Shown here: positions 53,219 through 64,000 of the stretch, in pieces | Layout of the letters: every line of letters starts with the position of its first letter | How positions within the stretch are numbered: the stretch's first letter is position 1 | From: Monosiga brevicollis MX1 | Lineage: Eukaryota > Opisthokonta > Choanoflagellata > Craspedida > Salpingoecidae | Length of the DNA stretch: 64,000 nt | Assembly (NCBI RefSeq): GCF_000002865.3 | Contig: NW_001865063.1 | Coordinates: 312,557 to 376,556, forward strand | Direction of reading: 5' to 3' | Made by a program: the position numbers and the translations under genes | Notes under the pieces: generated by a model | What the model was told of the DNA's origin: nothing | Database searches by the model: none | What the model saw: only the letters and a program-made list of their open reading frames with translations

Positions 53219-55660
53219 GATGACGGCTATCTCGCTTCGCCCAGCACGGCTGCCGATTACGTCGGTCTCAGCTGGCCCACCTGGCTGGCTGTCGACCCCA
53301 CGGCTGCTTTCCTCGGCTTCTCCTTGCTCTTCACCACCGAAGCCCCCGCCGCCGGATATCTGGACATGGACATTGACTACTCGGGCCTCTCTTCAGTCGT
53401 CCTCCTTCCCGAAGTCGTGCCCGTTGTAGCCTACTACGACGCCCACCTTGCTGCTTGGCTGACAGTCCCCGGTCAAACTGCCAATTTGGCCACCAAAATC
53501 ATCACCTTTGACCTCAACGTGTCCCGCCAGTATGCCCTCTTCAGTACACCCTTCATTCCCGAGCCGCCCACCACCACCACAATCACCCCCACCACCACCA
53601 CCAATCCAACTGACGCCGTGGATCTTGCCTCCCTCGTTGGGCCCATCAGTGATAATGCCACTTCGGCTATATCTGCCATCGGCGGTGGCACGCTCTCCAA
53701 CGATGCTCTCGTCCACCTGGAAGCGCTTCTCAACAACCTCCTCGATAGCGTGCCCAGTAATGGCACGCTCAACGTTGCTACAGATGGTCTATTCATCCAG
53801 GCCATGCGCCGTGATGCTGCAGCCGTTGGTAACCTGCTTGCCGACGCCAGCCAAGCCAACGGCACCGCCGGCCCCTCAGCCCAGTTGCCCACCGACATGG
53901 GTACCACCCTCGCCGAGCTTGGTGTTGCTGGCGACGTCAACTTTGTCCTCGCCGCTTTTTATGGCACCGACGCCAACACCTCGAATACGATCGAAGTCAG
54001 CCTGCGGCAAAGCACCGGCCCCGGTACCGGTGAAGCCCTGACCATCCGTGATCTTCCTTCCAACATTCAGCTTGTCTTTTACGTGACTCTCGACAGCGCC
54101 ACTCTCAACGAGACGGCCTGTCGTTTCTGGAACACGAGCAAGCCCGTCGGCAACTGTGACCCTGCTCAAGCTGGGTGCCTTGGCGCCTGGGACGACACCG
54201 GTATCACTCTTGAGACTCTGGAGCGCATCGACAACACAAGCAATCTCTATCGCGTCGTCGTCTCGACCAACCACATGACCGCTTTCTCCGTTGGCATTGA
54301 TTTCACCATCGAAGCTCCCGACGTCAGCCTAAGCAACTTTGACCCCACCAATGCCATCTACATCTGGATCCTCTGGGCCAGCTTCTATGCTTTCTGCGCC
54401 TTTATCTATCTGGTATCCTTCCTGGAGCGTCGCGCCTATGACCACTACCGCGCCGCCGTTGATCTGGGGCTGGCTGAGGAAAGTGCCCCACCCAAGTCGG
54501 ATGCCCTGCTTGATGTCGAACTTGCTGAAAAACCCTTCCTGGTCGGCTGCACGCACCGCTTTTTCCACATGTTCAAAGTCAAGCATCAGTGGGTTTCCCT
54601 CCTTTGGCCGTCCACACGCCGCGTTTATCCCAAGCGCCACATCAAAGTCACGGCCTTTATGGCTACCATCTCCATGGCCTTTGGCATGATGGCCATCTTC
54701 AATTACACGGAGAGTCAAAATCCGGGCGAGCACACCAACACCTGGCGCATCACCATCAACAACAAAAACACCTATTTACCCCTCGAAGGCTTTTATTCCT
54801 TCTTCATTACCCTTCCCTTTATGCTGGCGCTCAGCATGTGCCTCAGCAAATACTCGACTTACCTGGACATCTTGCGTCGCGCTCGCCCCGAACGCTACCG
54901 CAATCACGCCTACCTGCAGAAAAAGATGCAACCTTACGTTGCCATGCGCAAGAAGCAAGGCCAGGTTGCGGCAGCTCCGAACCCTCAAGTCATGGCCACT
55001 AGCACCGACACCACCATATCCGTGCTCAATTCATGGACCACAATTGAAGAGGAGGGGTACCGAAACGAGGAGGATTCGGTGCAGGCCGAACCCGCGGCTG
55101 TTCAAACCAGCGCCGTGGCCATCAACATGCCCCAATCGGAACCCGGATCTGGGTCCACGCCCTCTGTCATGTTGCAATATCTCGACGTGGACGGCCTCGA
55201 TGGTTCGCGAGTCGAATCCATCACGGCCCCCGATTCCGCCCCTTCAGCCGCGGACAAGGATGCGCGCACCGATGCGCAGGTGGAGCTGTTGGATCGAGAC
55301 ATGCGACGCTACCGCTGGTACTCGTATGCGCTGGCCAACACTCTGATGCTGGCAGGCATGGCACTGGCGCTCATCTTCATGGGCTCGACTAGTCAGGCGC
55401 TTCAGGAGCGATATTTGGTGGGCGTGAGCGAGTTTTTGATTTGCACTGCCATCATCACCGCTCCCATCGTATTTCTGATTGTGGCCATGCACCAGCAATA
55501 TCGCGCCCAGCGTCAGCGCGCTGGCATGACAGATCAGCAATGGGCTGCCCACGTGGCCGCTATTACTGCCGTGGCAATGGCTGTTACAATGACTGCCGAT
55601 ATGATTCGGCGTGAAATCACCCGTGCTCTCAAGGAGAACCTCAACTTTAGCTTTCTTTGA
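53219..55660 (+). CDS. Polycystin-like GPS receptor with five membrane spans, 5' end missing
   Basis: Visible part is one open exon from an AG acceptor at 53217–53218 (DDGYLASPSTAADYVG) to the TGA at 55658–55660. The ectodomain has a Thr/Pro stalk (near 53570) and many N-glycosylation sequons, then a GPS-like motif: TACRFWNTSKPVGNC, GCLGAWDD and TNHMTAFSVG (54110–54300). Membrane spans follow: IYIWILWASFYAFCAFIYLV, VTAFMATISMAFGMMAIF, FYSFFITLPFMLALSMCL, YALANTLMLAGMALALIFMG and FLICTAIITAPIVFLIVAMH. The segment FKVKHQWVSLLWPSTRRVYP before span 2 resembles polycystin-1 (…H-x-W-L-S…TR). Neither the PLAT domain nor the six-span channel part of polycystin-1 is present. The family call rests on the GPS plus these spans. 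An adhesion-GPCR-like alternative is less likely because there are five spans, not seven. Confidence 0.6.
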   Translation, partial: DDGYLASPSTAADYVGLSWPTWLAVDPTAAFLGFSLLFTTEAPAAGYLDMDIDYSGLSSVVLLPEVVPVVAYYDAHLAAWLTVPGQTANLATKIITFDLNVSRQYALFSTPFIPEPPTTTTITPTTTTNPTDAVDLASLVGPISDNATSAISAIGGGTLSNDALVHLEALLNNLLDSVPSNGTLNVATDGLFIQAMRRDAAAVGNLLADASQANGTAGPSAQLPTDMGTTLAELGVAGDVNFVLAAFYGTDANTSNTIEVSLRQSTGPGTGEALTIRDLPSNIQLVFYVTLDSATLNETACRFWNTSKPVGNCDPAQAGCLGAWDDTGITLETLERIDNTSNLYRVVVSTNHMTAFSVGIDFTIEAPDVSLSNFDPTNAIYIWILWASFYAFCAFIYLVSFLERRAYDHYRAAVDLGLAEESAPPKSDALLDVELAEKPFLVGCTHRFFHMFKVKHQWVSLLWPSTRRVYPKRHIKVTAFMATISMAFGMMAIFNYTESQNPGEHTNTWRITINNKNTYLPLEGFYSFFITLPFMLALSMCLSKYSTYLDILRRARPERYRNHAYLQKKMQPYVAMRKKQGQVAAAPNPQVMATSTDTTISVLNSWTTIEEEGYRNEEDSVQAEPAAVQTSAVAINMPQSEPGSGSTPSVMLQYLDVDGLDGSRVESITAPDSAPSAADKDARTDAQVELLDRDMRRYRWYSYALANTLMLAGMALALIFMGSTSQALQERYLVGVSEFLICTAIITAPIVFLIVAMHQQYRAQRQRAGMTDQQWAAHVAAITAVAMAVTMTADMIRREITRALKENLNFSFL

Positions 55661-56850
55661 GCTAGAAAGCACGCTCTGCCCCTTTTCGTACCCTTGTTAA
55701 CTTGACCATACTCCTGACCATTGCCCATACGCACACGACATTAGCCTTTCTTTCTTGCTTCTTTCTATTCTTTTTTCTATCTTTCTTTCTTCCTTTTATG
55801 TTTGAAATTTTCTTCCACGACTTTGCGTTTGTGGCCCCGCGTTTCGTGCCTTGTTTACCGACCCAGCCCCCGCGCGCACACACTACCGCGAGGATCTTGT
55901 TCCCTACATTACACATTCATCTTCTCGCATCTTACCCTTTCTCCGTATCTCCCATATGTCCTTATCCCCTTCTGACTATATTACCAAGTGAACCTGTTCA
56001 GGCTTGTTGTCGCCTTGTTGCTTTCTGCGAGTGTGTTCAGTATCATGTAAAGCTCGCGTCTAGCTGTTGAGAGAATCACAATCGAACCTAACCGTCGATG
56101 CTTCTCAACATCAAATCAAAACGGGCATATGATGGAAGGGGGGAGGCGGAAAATAGCTCGTCGGTCAGCGATGGCACGATGCAACATGGTATTTCCGCTG
56201 CATGGATTATGTTTGAATCAGGGCCCGTGGCTACGCACACAGCCATGGGTGCCGGTCATGCCCCCTTTTCTCCAGTGAAGGCAAAATGAGCGAAACGGCA
56301 TCGTCATGCGTAATGATCGTAAATTATTGGAAGCACAATTGCAAATTAGAGGGAGACAACTTGGGGCTGGCATCAAAGCCGGAGGCTGGCGAAGGCACTC
56401 AAGACGGCAAGTGTGCCGATAGCTTGAAGCGCGGCAGCACCAGTTGGGTCCCAGGTAGTGCTGGTAGGTGAAATCCTATGCAAAAGGCCGTGTGTGATTG
56501 ATTTCTTTCGGGTCGAATCCTTCAACGCACATAGCCCTTGCAAATGGACATGCCGTCCGGACCTGACGAACAGCTCATGTATAATGTAAATTGTTTTCCA
56601 TACGTTGAGCTTTGAGTTCTTCACGGGCGTTGGTGACTTGGGGAAAGACTTTGCTTGAAGGCGAGAGATCGAGAGAAATCCGCCTTTTCGGTTGTGTGCG
56701 TGCGCATGCATCAGACAATAGCAACAACCAATCTTCGATTAATTCTGTTTGCACAATGCTAAGCAACTACCAAACCGGCTCACTGGGTCTGTAGCTGTAT
56801 CCCACCCCATATCCTGAACATCTGCTCTTGCTGCACGTCGCTAAACCACA
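55661..56850. other. Intergenic region
   Basis: 1.2 kb between the convergent ends of the polycystin-like and SPRY genes. T/C-rich just after the stop (55745–55800). No gene or repeat is recognised. Confidence 0.5.
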
Positions 56851-58014
56851 TCAGGCCTTAGGCACCGACGCCGAGGCTTTGGGTGCAAATTGCGGCTCGG
56901 ATGCGGTTGAATCTTTGGTCTCAAACTCGGCCAAGCGACGACGGAGACGATCCCGTTCCTCAAGAGCAGCCGCGAGACTCTTTTGATCAATTTCGCGAGC
57001 CTGCTTGAGCTGTCGTGCTTCTTGAGCCTTGAGTTCCAAGCGGCTGCAAGCGCGCTCGATGAAATCCTGCTGAGCTTGAAGAGTGGTGCGCAGCTGCTCC
57101 ACTTCCTGAGGCTGCGCGCAAAAGGAGCACAGAGAAAACACATTGAGTTTCGATCGCTTTGATTTCAAGCCTCTGGTTTGCCATGTTGAGCAGCAAGATT
57201 GACCGGGGCTAATCGGATTGCTAGCCAAACTTACCAGCTTGGGATTGCGGTTGATGACAAAGGAATGGCCATCGTAGTGGAGCGAGCAAGCAAAGACAAT
57301 TCCCCCTTTGATGTCACGAATGCCGCTGCACATGGTGCCATGGCGCTTGTCGTTGATGTACAAGACAATTCGGTTGGAGAAAAAGTCCACCAAAAACCCG
57401 AGCTTGTCTTTGGCCTTGAGCTTGGGGCTTGGGCGCGCGGCGCCTGGTGTCGTATAGATATATCCTGCATCTGGAGAAAGCACGCAAGTCCAGACACCGT
57501 TCTGCACAGTGTTATGACCACCAGCATGCAAATAGGTCTGCGTCAACGCACCACCCCCAGCCATAAAGCCCACGGGCTTTTGGATGAATCCAAAGCCTAC
57601 AATATAACGTACAAAACACACAACAAGATAAGAATAGCTGACTCGCTGCACACATGACCACCGATGGCAAGACGTACAGCCATGCACGTCTTGCAGCAGC
57701 TCAACTTCAAAGTAGACGACGTCACTGTCCTTCATAGGGTCGGTCATCCAGGCAGTTACCCAATTGTTACCACCTCGCTTGGCGACTTTGATGGTTTGAG
57801 CGCTCTCCTCGATGTCAAGGCGGCCAGAATAGGGACAGAAGCTGCCTTGAAGCGCATCGGTGTGCTTCACCAAGGAAGGCGCGCGATAGCTCAGGGCCTC
57901 TCCATCATCAGCGCTGCACAGCACACAATTGCCACAGTTCCGGCAGTACTGGCCGAGCTGGTCGGTGGCCGTGCCACACTTGGGACAGTGCTTGTGATAA
58001 AGGGGTGAGGCCAT
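56851..58014 (-). CDS. SPRY-domain protein with N-terminal zinc ribbon and C-terminal coiled coil
   Basis: Start at ATG 58014 (MASPLYHKHCPKCG). Stop TGA 56851–56853. The N-terminus has four CxxC-type pairs (HCPKCG, YCRNCGNCVLC), a likely zinc ribbon. The SPRY/B30.2 fold follows over three exons: VAKRGGNNWVTAWMTDPM and DVVYFEVELLQD (57690–57800), then VGFGFIQKPVGFMAGGGAL (near 57580) and LGFLVDFFSNRIVLYINDKR with FACSLHYDGHSFVINRNP (57240–57410). The last exon is a coiled coil (QEVEQLRTTLQAQQDFIERA; EERDRLRRRLAEFE) ending in an Ala/Ser/Pro tail. SPRY domains bind protein partners, often in signalling or ubiquitin ligases, but there is no RING here. The partner is unknown. Confidence 0.75.
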   Translation of the reverse strand: MASPLYHKHCPKCGTATDQLGQYCRNCGNCVLCSADDGEALSYRAPSLVKHTDALQGSFCPYSGRLDIEESAQTIKVAKRGGNNWVTAWMTDPMKDSDVVYFEVELLQDVHGCTSCHRWSCVQRVSYSYLVVCFVRYIVGFGFIQKPVGFMAGGGALTQTYLHAGGHNTVQNGVWTCVLSPDAGYIYTTPGAARPSPKLKAKDKLGFLVDFFSNRIVLYINDKRHGTMCSGIRDIKGGIVFACSLHYDGHSFVINRNPKLVSLASNPISPGQSCCSTWQTRGLKSKRSKLNVFSLCSFCAQPQEVEQLRTTLQAQQDFIERACSRLELKAQEARQLKQAREIDQKSLAAALEERDRLRRRLAEFETKDSTASEPQFAPKASASVPKA

Positions 58015-58703
58015 GTTGCTTGACGCTTCCAAAAACCAGCCAAGAAAACCGTGAAACTTGGAGGTGTATGATCTTGCGACAAGATGGAGATGCGGAAAAA
58101 TGCCGAGCCGAGCGCTCAAGTTGCCCCCATTGATGAACCATGCAGCGTGATCGTCTCACACCATTAACACATCGACTTTTGATTAACGCTTGTTTGTGCT
58201 TGTGAAGTTTTTTTGCTTGTAACGCCAACAAAATGCTTGTATCCTTATGCGTTACGTATTCAGGATGTGGCTGCCATGCCAAAAATGGCAGGTTGGGACC
58301 TAGAGTCATGCGGATGTGTGAGCGTGAATGAGTTCGATTGCAAAAGTTTGGAGAGCATTTATCAACGAAAGCTCATCGTCTCCGCCTCCGCCATCACCAT
58401 CACCAGCCAGGCGGTTTGTTCGTGTGCTCACTTGCTTGAAAGCTTGTAGCTTGTTGCTCTCTTGCTTGCAACAGTGACATGTACCTCCGACCATTATTTC
58501 CGCTTGGGGCACACCTGTCAAAGGCGTCCTTCTTGAGAAACAGGCGCATTGGGAACAGCGTTGGTGAGCGTGCCCTGATTGTAGTGCTGCTCATTCAAGC
58601 GTGCGCCGGACAGCAATACTCTCCCCACGTGAGAGTGTGTCTCGCAAGGATTGGTTCTTCATCATTTCTCTGGCACGTCTAAACGGCTAGAGACTGCGTC
58701 ATC
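58015..58703. other. Divergent intergenic region
   Basis: Holds the upstream sides of the SPRY gene (−) and the Cys-rich gene (+), 0.7 kb apart. No repeat, gene or recognised element. Confidence 0.5.
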
Positions 58704-61140
58704 ATGGGCCACAGTAGCAGCAAGCCCGGCCCAAGCTACTACAGACGCAGCGAAGAGATTCTCCGGGCCACCTATCACGAAGAAGCGATTGCCTTTGCCT
58801 TCCTGCCTGGTGCTGCCGAGGACATTGAATGCATTCCGGTTAGTTTTTGAACCATCCTTACTCGCTCGTACAGTCTCGCCACCCTTCTGACGCTACCGTG
58901 TGAGCTCAGGAGACAAAGCTAAAACCATGCCCACTCGGGCGGCATGCCTTTGTGCGATGCCCAAACCTGCGCGCCGAGACATCCGGGACGCACACCACCG
59001 GTATGCACAGTCAACCCTTGCTTGCAGATCGCAGAGAATGATGATATTCCATGTTTAGCCCAGTTTACCCCGCGATGGCTCACTCGTTTGCATTTGTTTT
59101 CCTCCCCTTCGCTCCTTGTGTCGGAAAATATGCTTTTCATTTGTGTGGCCGCCAGTCCATGAAGTACCTGTGCTCGTGTGTCGCCGCTGTCTGCTGCAAT
59201 GTACGCTGGGCTCGACACGGGAGGTGTGTGGTCGACCCTGCGGTTGTCCGCCGACCGCCACACACGACAAGCCCGAAGAGGGTGTGGTCTACTTTTGCTA
59301 CCTCAAGGCCGGCCATCATGCCCAGTGCGCTTGTGTGCTGTGTGGACATGGTCGGACGGGTACCTACAGAGTCACGTTTGATCAAGCCACGCAGCAAGAT
59401 TTTCCCCGGCTAGCCCAACAGCTTGCAGACCGCTTTGAAAGTGCAGATTGGGTGCCTGCACCCCTTGCTCCGCGCCACGGATCTGACCTCGATGAGCTCC
59501 TGCGTCAAAGAGAGGAAATGAATTGCGCTTTGAAAGAAACCGCTGCTCAGCAGCAAGAGATGGAACATACATTTGCTGCACAAGATGGACGTGCTCCTTC
59601 ACGAAATCAGCAAGCCTTGCTGTGTGCCCGATCCCAATCTGTTGCAATCCCGTTTGATACATGTGTACCACAAGCCTTGGCCTACCACTCTGATCATCAA
59701 AATGAACGTGCTGTTTACATCAAGCAGCACCTGCAGCAGAAGTATGAAAAGAGAATTCTTTCAGAGGCCGGCTCGGATGGTTACACGTCCTATACGCGCC
59801 GCACAGTCGAGGAGAAGACCGATGGGCACATTCAGGCCGCAGCGGGCTCGATAATGGCGCATGTGGATCAGGATTCAGGCCAGCTGCAAATCAACGGCAA
59901 CGCACCCGCCGCTCTTCTAGGAACACCCCAAGAAAAGGGCGATGCCGACCCAACACCAGACCCAACGTCAGACCCATCGTCAGAGGATACTGTCAAAGTG
60001 ATTCCTGCAGCCGATCTTTCTAGCCGGCTTCACGCATGCGAAGCCGGGCAGCACAATGGGAAGATCGTGCCCCAGGCTGTCTGCTTCAAGATTTCGGGCA
60101 AATACATGGACTCGAACGGGAAAACGCATAACGCCGAGGTTACCGTCTGGGACTCTCTGATTGTCTGTCAAGACTGTAAACTGGCCACCACCCTGCTCGT
60201 GTCTCAAGAAGAGAGCTTGCGGGAGGTTGTGCCCGCGGAGCTATTGCAACATGATTGTGTCATCAACCTTAAAAGCATCTTGACAAACGCACCTAACATG
60301 GCTGCTGATGGAGCTTTGCGATCAAGCCCTGGTGCAAACCATGCCATGGAGGCACGTGGTTTGGCCCTGCCAAACCGACCAGGCGCCATGACAACGCATT
60401 CACAAGCAGCCTCCCATGTGACCATGCGTCAATTTCAAGAGTTGGATGTCCCCGGCCTCGGTCGCTTGGTGCCCCACAACGTCATTTCTGTAGACGAGAT
60501 GCAGCGCCTCAAGTGTCTCTGCCACGAGGGCTTGCACAATTTTTTGCACGTAGGTTGTCGTGTGTTTCGGGTGTTGGTTGCACGGGGGCGACCACTCATG
60601 TCAACCGTCGTTGTAGGCCACCCCGATTCTGCTGTTGACCGTGCAAGCCAAAGTGACAAGCACGAATACACACATGCAATTTCAGTCCGAGTCGCGCAAG
60701 GTCAAGCGTCGCCTCTTTGTGAAAAAGGTGACCATCACGCGACACAAGGAGGAGCTTCGTCGCCAGTGCCATGAGATTTTGCTCGTGGAGAATCGAGTGG
60801 TCGTGTATTCGATGTCATGCCTCTTTTGCCAGAAATCTCGTGAGTCCATGTCTGCGCTGCCAGCTCTGCGCACCGTTCGGCCGGGTCAGAGGGAAATAAG
60901 TCACCGCAGCACCCGCTACCTGGCCCGTTGTGGTTCCTGCGCCCCTTTCCTCATGCTCTTCCTCATGCTTTTGCCACAGAACCCATGCCTAGCTGGTTGA
61001 TGCAGACGTTGGAGACCATGACTTTTGACCACGAAGGCCGGAGCGACGAATTTGAAATTGAGGATATTGGTGATCTCGGCGCATTGGACACGTATCTCTA
61101 TCAGCGATATCGCGAGCCCGTGCAAGCGCGCTTTGCCTAA
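58704..61140 (+). CDS. Cys-rich protein with possible N-myristoylation, multi-exon, unknown function
   Basis: Start at ATG 58704 with MGHSSSKPGPSYYRR, a good myristoylation signal. The first exon ends AAEDIECIP. The second (58913–58985 region) gives CPLGRHAFVRCPNLRAE. A large exon from about 59155 has many Cys pairs (VCRRCLLQC, VCGRPCGCP, CACVLCGHG), then a long charged helix (LDELLRQREEMNCALKETAA), an Asp/Pro/Thr tract and VWDSLIVCQDCKL. A GTAGGT donor near 60550 and an acceptor at about 60617 keep the frame into RRLFVKKVTITRHKEELRRQ and SCLFCQKS. The last exon starts after CCACAG near 60980 and encodes EPMPSWLMQTLETM to the TAA at 61138–61140. The Cys pairs suggest zinc binding. No family is recognised. 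Confidence 0.65.
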
Positions 61141-61968
61141 GAAGACTCATGGCCTGCCAGCAGGGGCAGCTCCTGAAGAATGGCCGCACTATTGGATTCA
61201 GGCCTCGTAGCCTAAAGCAAGCGCAACATAGGGGAACCCCATCGCAGCAATTGACTCTTTGCTTACCAAACCGACCCACTCACTACCCAGCACAAACATG
61301 ATTCCCACCACTAGCCGTAGCCTCATCCACCCTGCATCTACGCGGTCACTGACCATGAAGTGCCGCTGACACTGCCATAACGCTACCGGTTCTCTCTGTC
61401 TCGACATCACACTCCTCTTGTCCGCTAACTTTTGCAATTCCTTTTTGATCTCTCTCTCTCTCGATTTTTCTCTCTCAATTTCTCTCATTCTCTTTCCTCT
61501 CTCTCTTCTTCAGACCTAATCTCTCTCTCGCAAACTCTCTCATCTCTCTCTCTCTCTCTCTCACTTCTCTCTCTCTCATGTGTGTGTGTATGTGTGTGTT
61601 GTTCCGAAATCGAATGTGCATTTTGGTGGTCGACGGCGACCACTTGACCCGACGCGCATCAGCCTGTACGCAGGGTAGAAGTGCCTGTACCATTGCGATT
61701 CAATTATTCTGGGCCCGAGTAGCCCTCGGTTCTGCCGCCTGTGGCACCAGTCGACATCGAGTGCCAGGTATGTTCCGGTTGCCGGCTTGCTTTTGTGCAA
61801 CAGCGCGCGCGTGTGTGCGCGTTTGGCATGTTTGGTCTCGAGGCTTGTGAAGTCACCGAGGCCAGCTGCCTGCTACTTCCGGCTCCCAGCTCAGATGCGC
61901 TTTGGTTATGTGCTTGGTTGTATCGCAGGGTTGCTTTGATCCGTCATCCTTGCCAGGTTCTCGCCATC
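61141..61968. other. Intergenic region with CT tract
   Basis: Between two genes on the + strand. A CT-rich stretch with short interruptions covers 61440–61580 and ends in GT units (61578–61599). No gene is recognised; the open frame from 61741 runs into the real start at 61969 but has no signal peptide at its beginning. Confidence 0.5.
61440..61600 (+). repeat. CT-rich tract ending in GT
   Basis: Interrupted CT microsatellite followed by about ten GT units. Confidence 0.9.

Positions 61969-64000
<2,032 letters not shown>

Noticed and set aside
56098-56471. Two short plus-strand frames between the receptor and SPRY genes
   Set aside because: No hydrophobic segment, domain, splice partner or codon pattern supports them.

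Overview
This window is eukaryotic nuclear DNA. The genes are broken by many short GT–AG introns, mostly about 60–150 nt. The proteins carry ER signal peptides, N-glycosylation sites and multidomain architectures, and the intergenic DNA is full of GA/CT, CA/GT and poly-A/T tracts. The mix of genes (TRAP-alpha, nucleobindin, a polycystin-like GPS receptor, an Sfi1 centrin-binding protein, a calflagin-like EF-hand protein, GT31 glycosyltransferases) and the GC-rich, compact layout suggest a unicellular relative of animals. A choanoflagellate such as Monosiga brevicollis is my best guess; this is inference, with no taxonomic marker in the window. Two 50-N runs (16697–16746 and 53161–53210) look like assembly gaps.

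Layout, left to right. 0.4–4.5 kb: one long intronless Sfi1-like gene (+). 4.6–6.5 kb: an unrecognised helical protein with a His-rich tail (−). 7.5–9.4 kb: a monoacylglycerol-lipase-like hydrolase (−). 10.4–11.4 kb: a secreted or anchored glycoprotein (+). 11.5–13.0 kb: repeats, including partial copies of the end of the next gene. 13.6–17.1 kb: an ankyrin – helical – protein kinase – PARP fusion (−), the most unusual gene here. 18.7–19.9 kb: TRAP-alpha (+). 20.7–21.7 kb: a SIMPL/IRAK1BP1-like protein (−). 22.6–29.5 kb: a head-to-head pair of ricin-lectin/GT31 glycosyltransferases. 29.9–32.7 kb: nucleobindin (−). 33.4–36.4 kb: a disordered Lys/Pro/Ser-rich protein (−). 37.3–39.5 kb: a Cys-rich type I membrane protein (−). 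40.3–42.3 kb: a third ricin/GT31 paralogue (+). 42.7–43.7 kb: a calflagin-like EF-hand protein with a lipidation signal (−). 44.5–46.4 kb: a secreted repeat protein built from one repeat per exon (−). 48.0–49.1 kb: a secreted T4-type lysozyme (+). 49.5–52.7 kb: a membrane/coiled-coil/CHY-zinc-finger protein (−). 53.2–55.7 kb: a polycystin-like GPS receptor (+, 5' end lost in a gap). 56.9–58.0 kb: a SPRY protein (−). 58.7–61.1 kb: a Cys-rich protein with a possible myristoylation site (+). 62.0–64.0 kb: the start of a second receptor related to the one at 53 kb (+, runs off the window).

Much of the content concerns the secretory pathway and cell surface: translocon subunit, Ca2+-binding Golgi/ER protein, three Golgi-type transferases, several glycosylated surface proteins and a secreted lysozyme. 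I see no operon-like organisation. The only local clustering is of paralogues: three GT31 genes within 20 kb, two receptor genes within 11 kb, and PARP-exon duplicates beside their parent gene. Splice sites were read by eye from phase-compatible GT/AG pairs and protein continuity, so exact exon edges are approximate unless stated.
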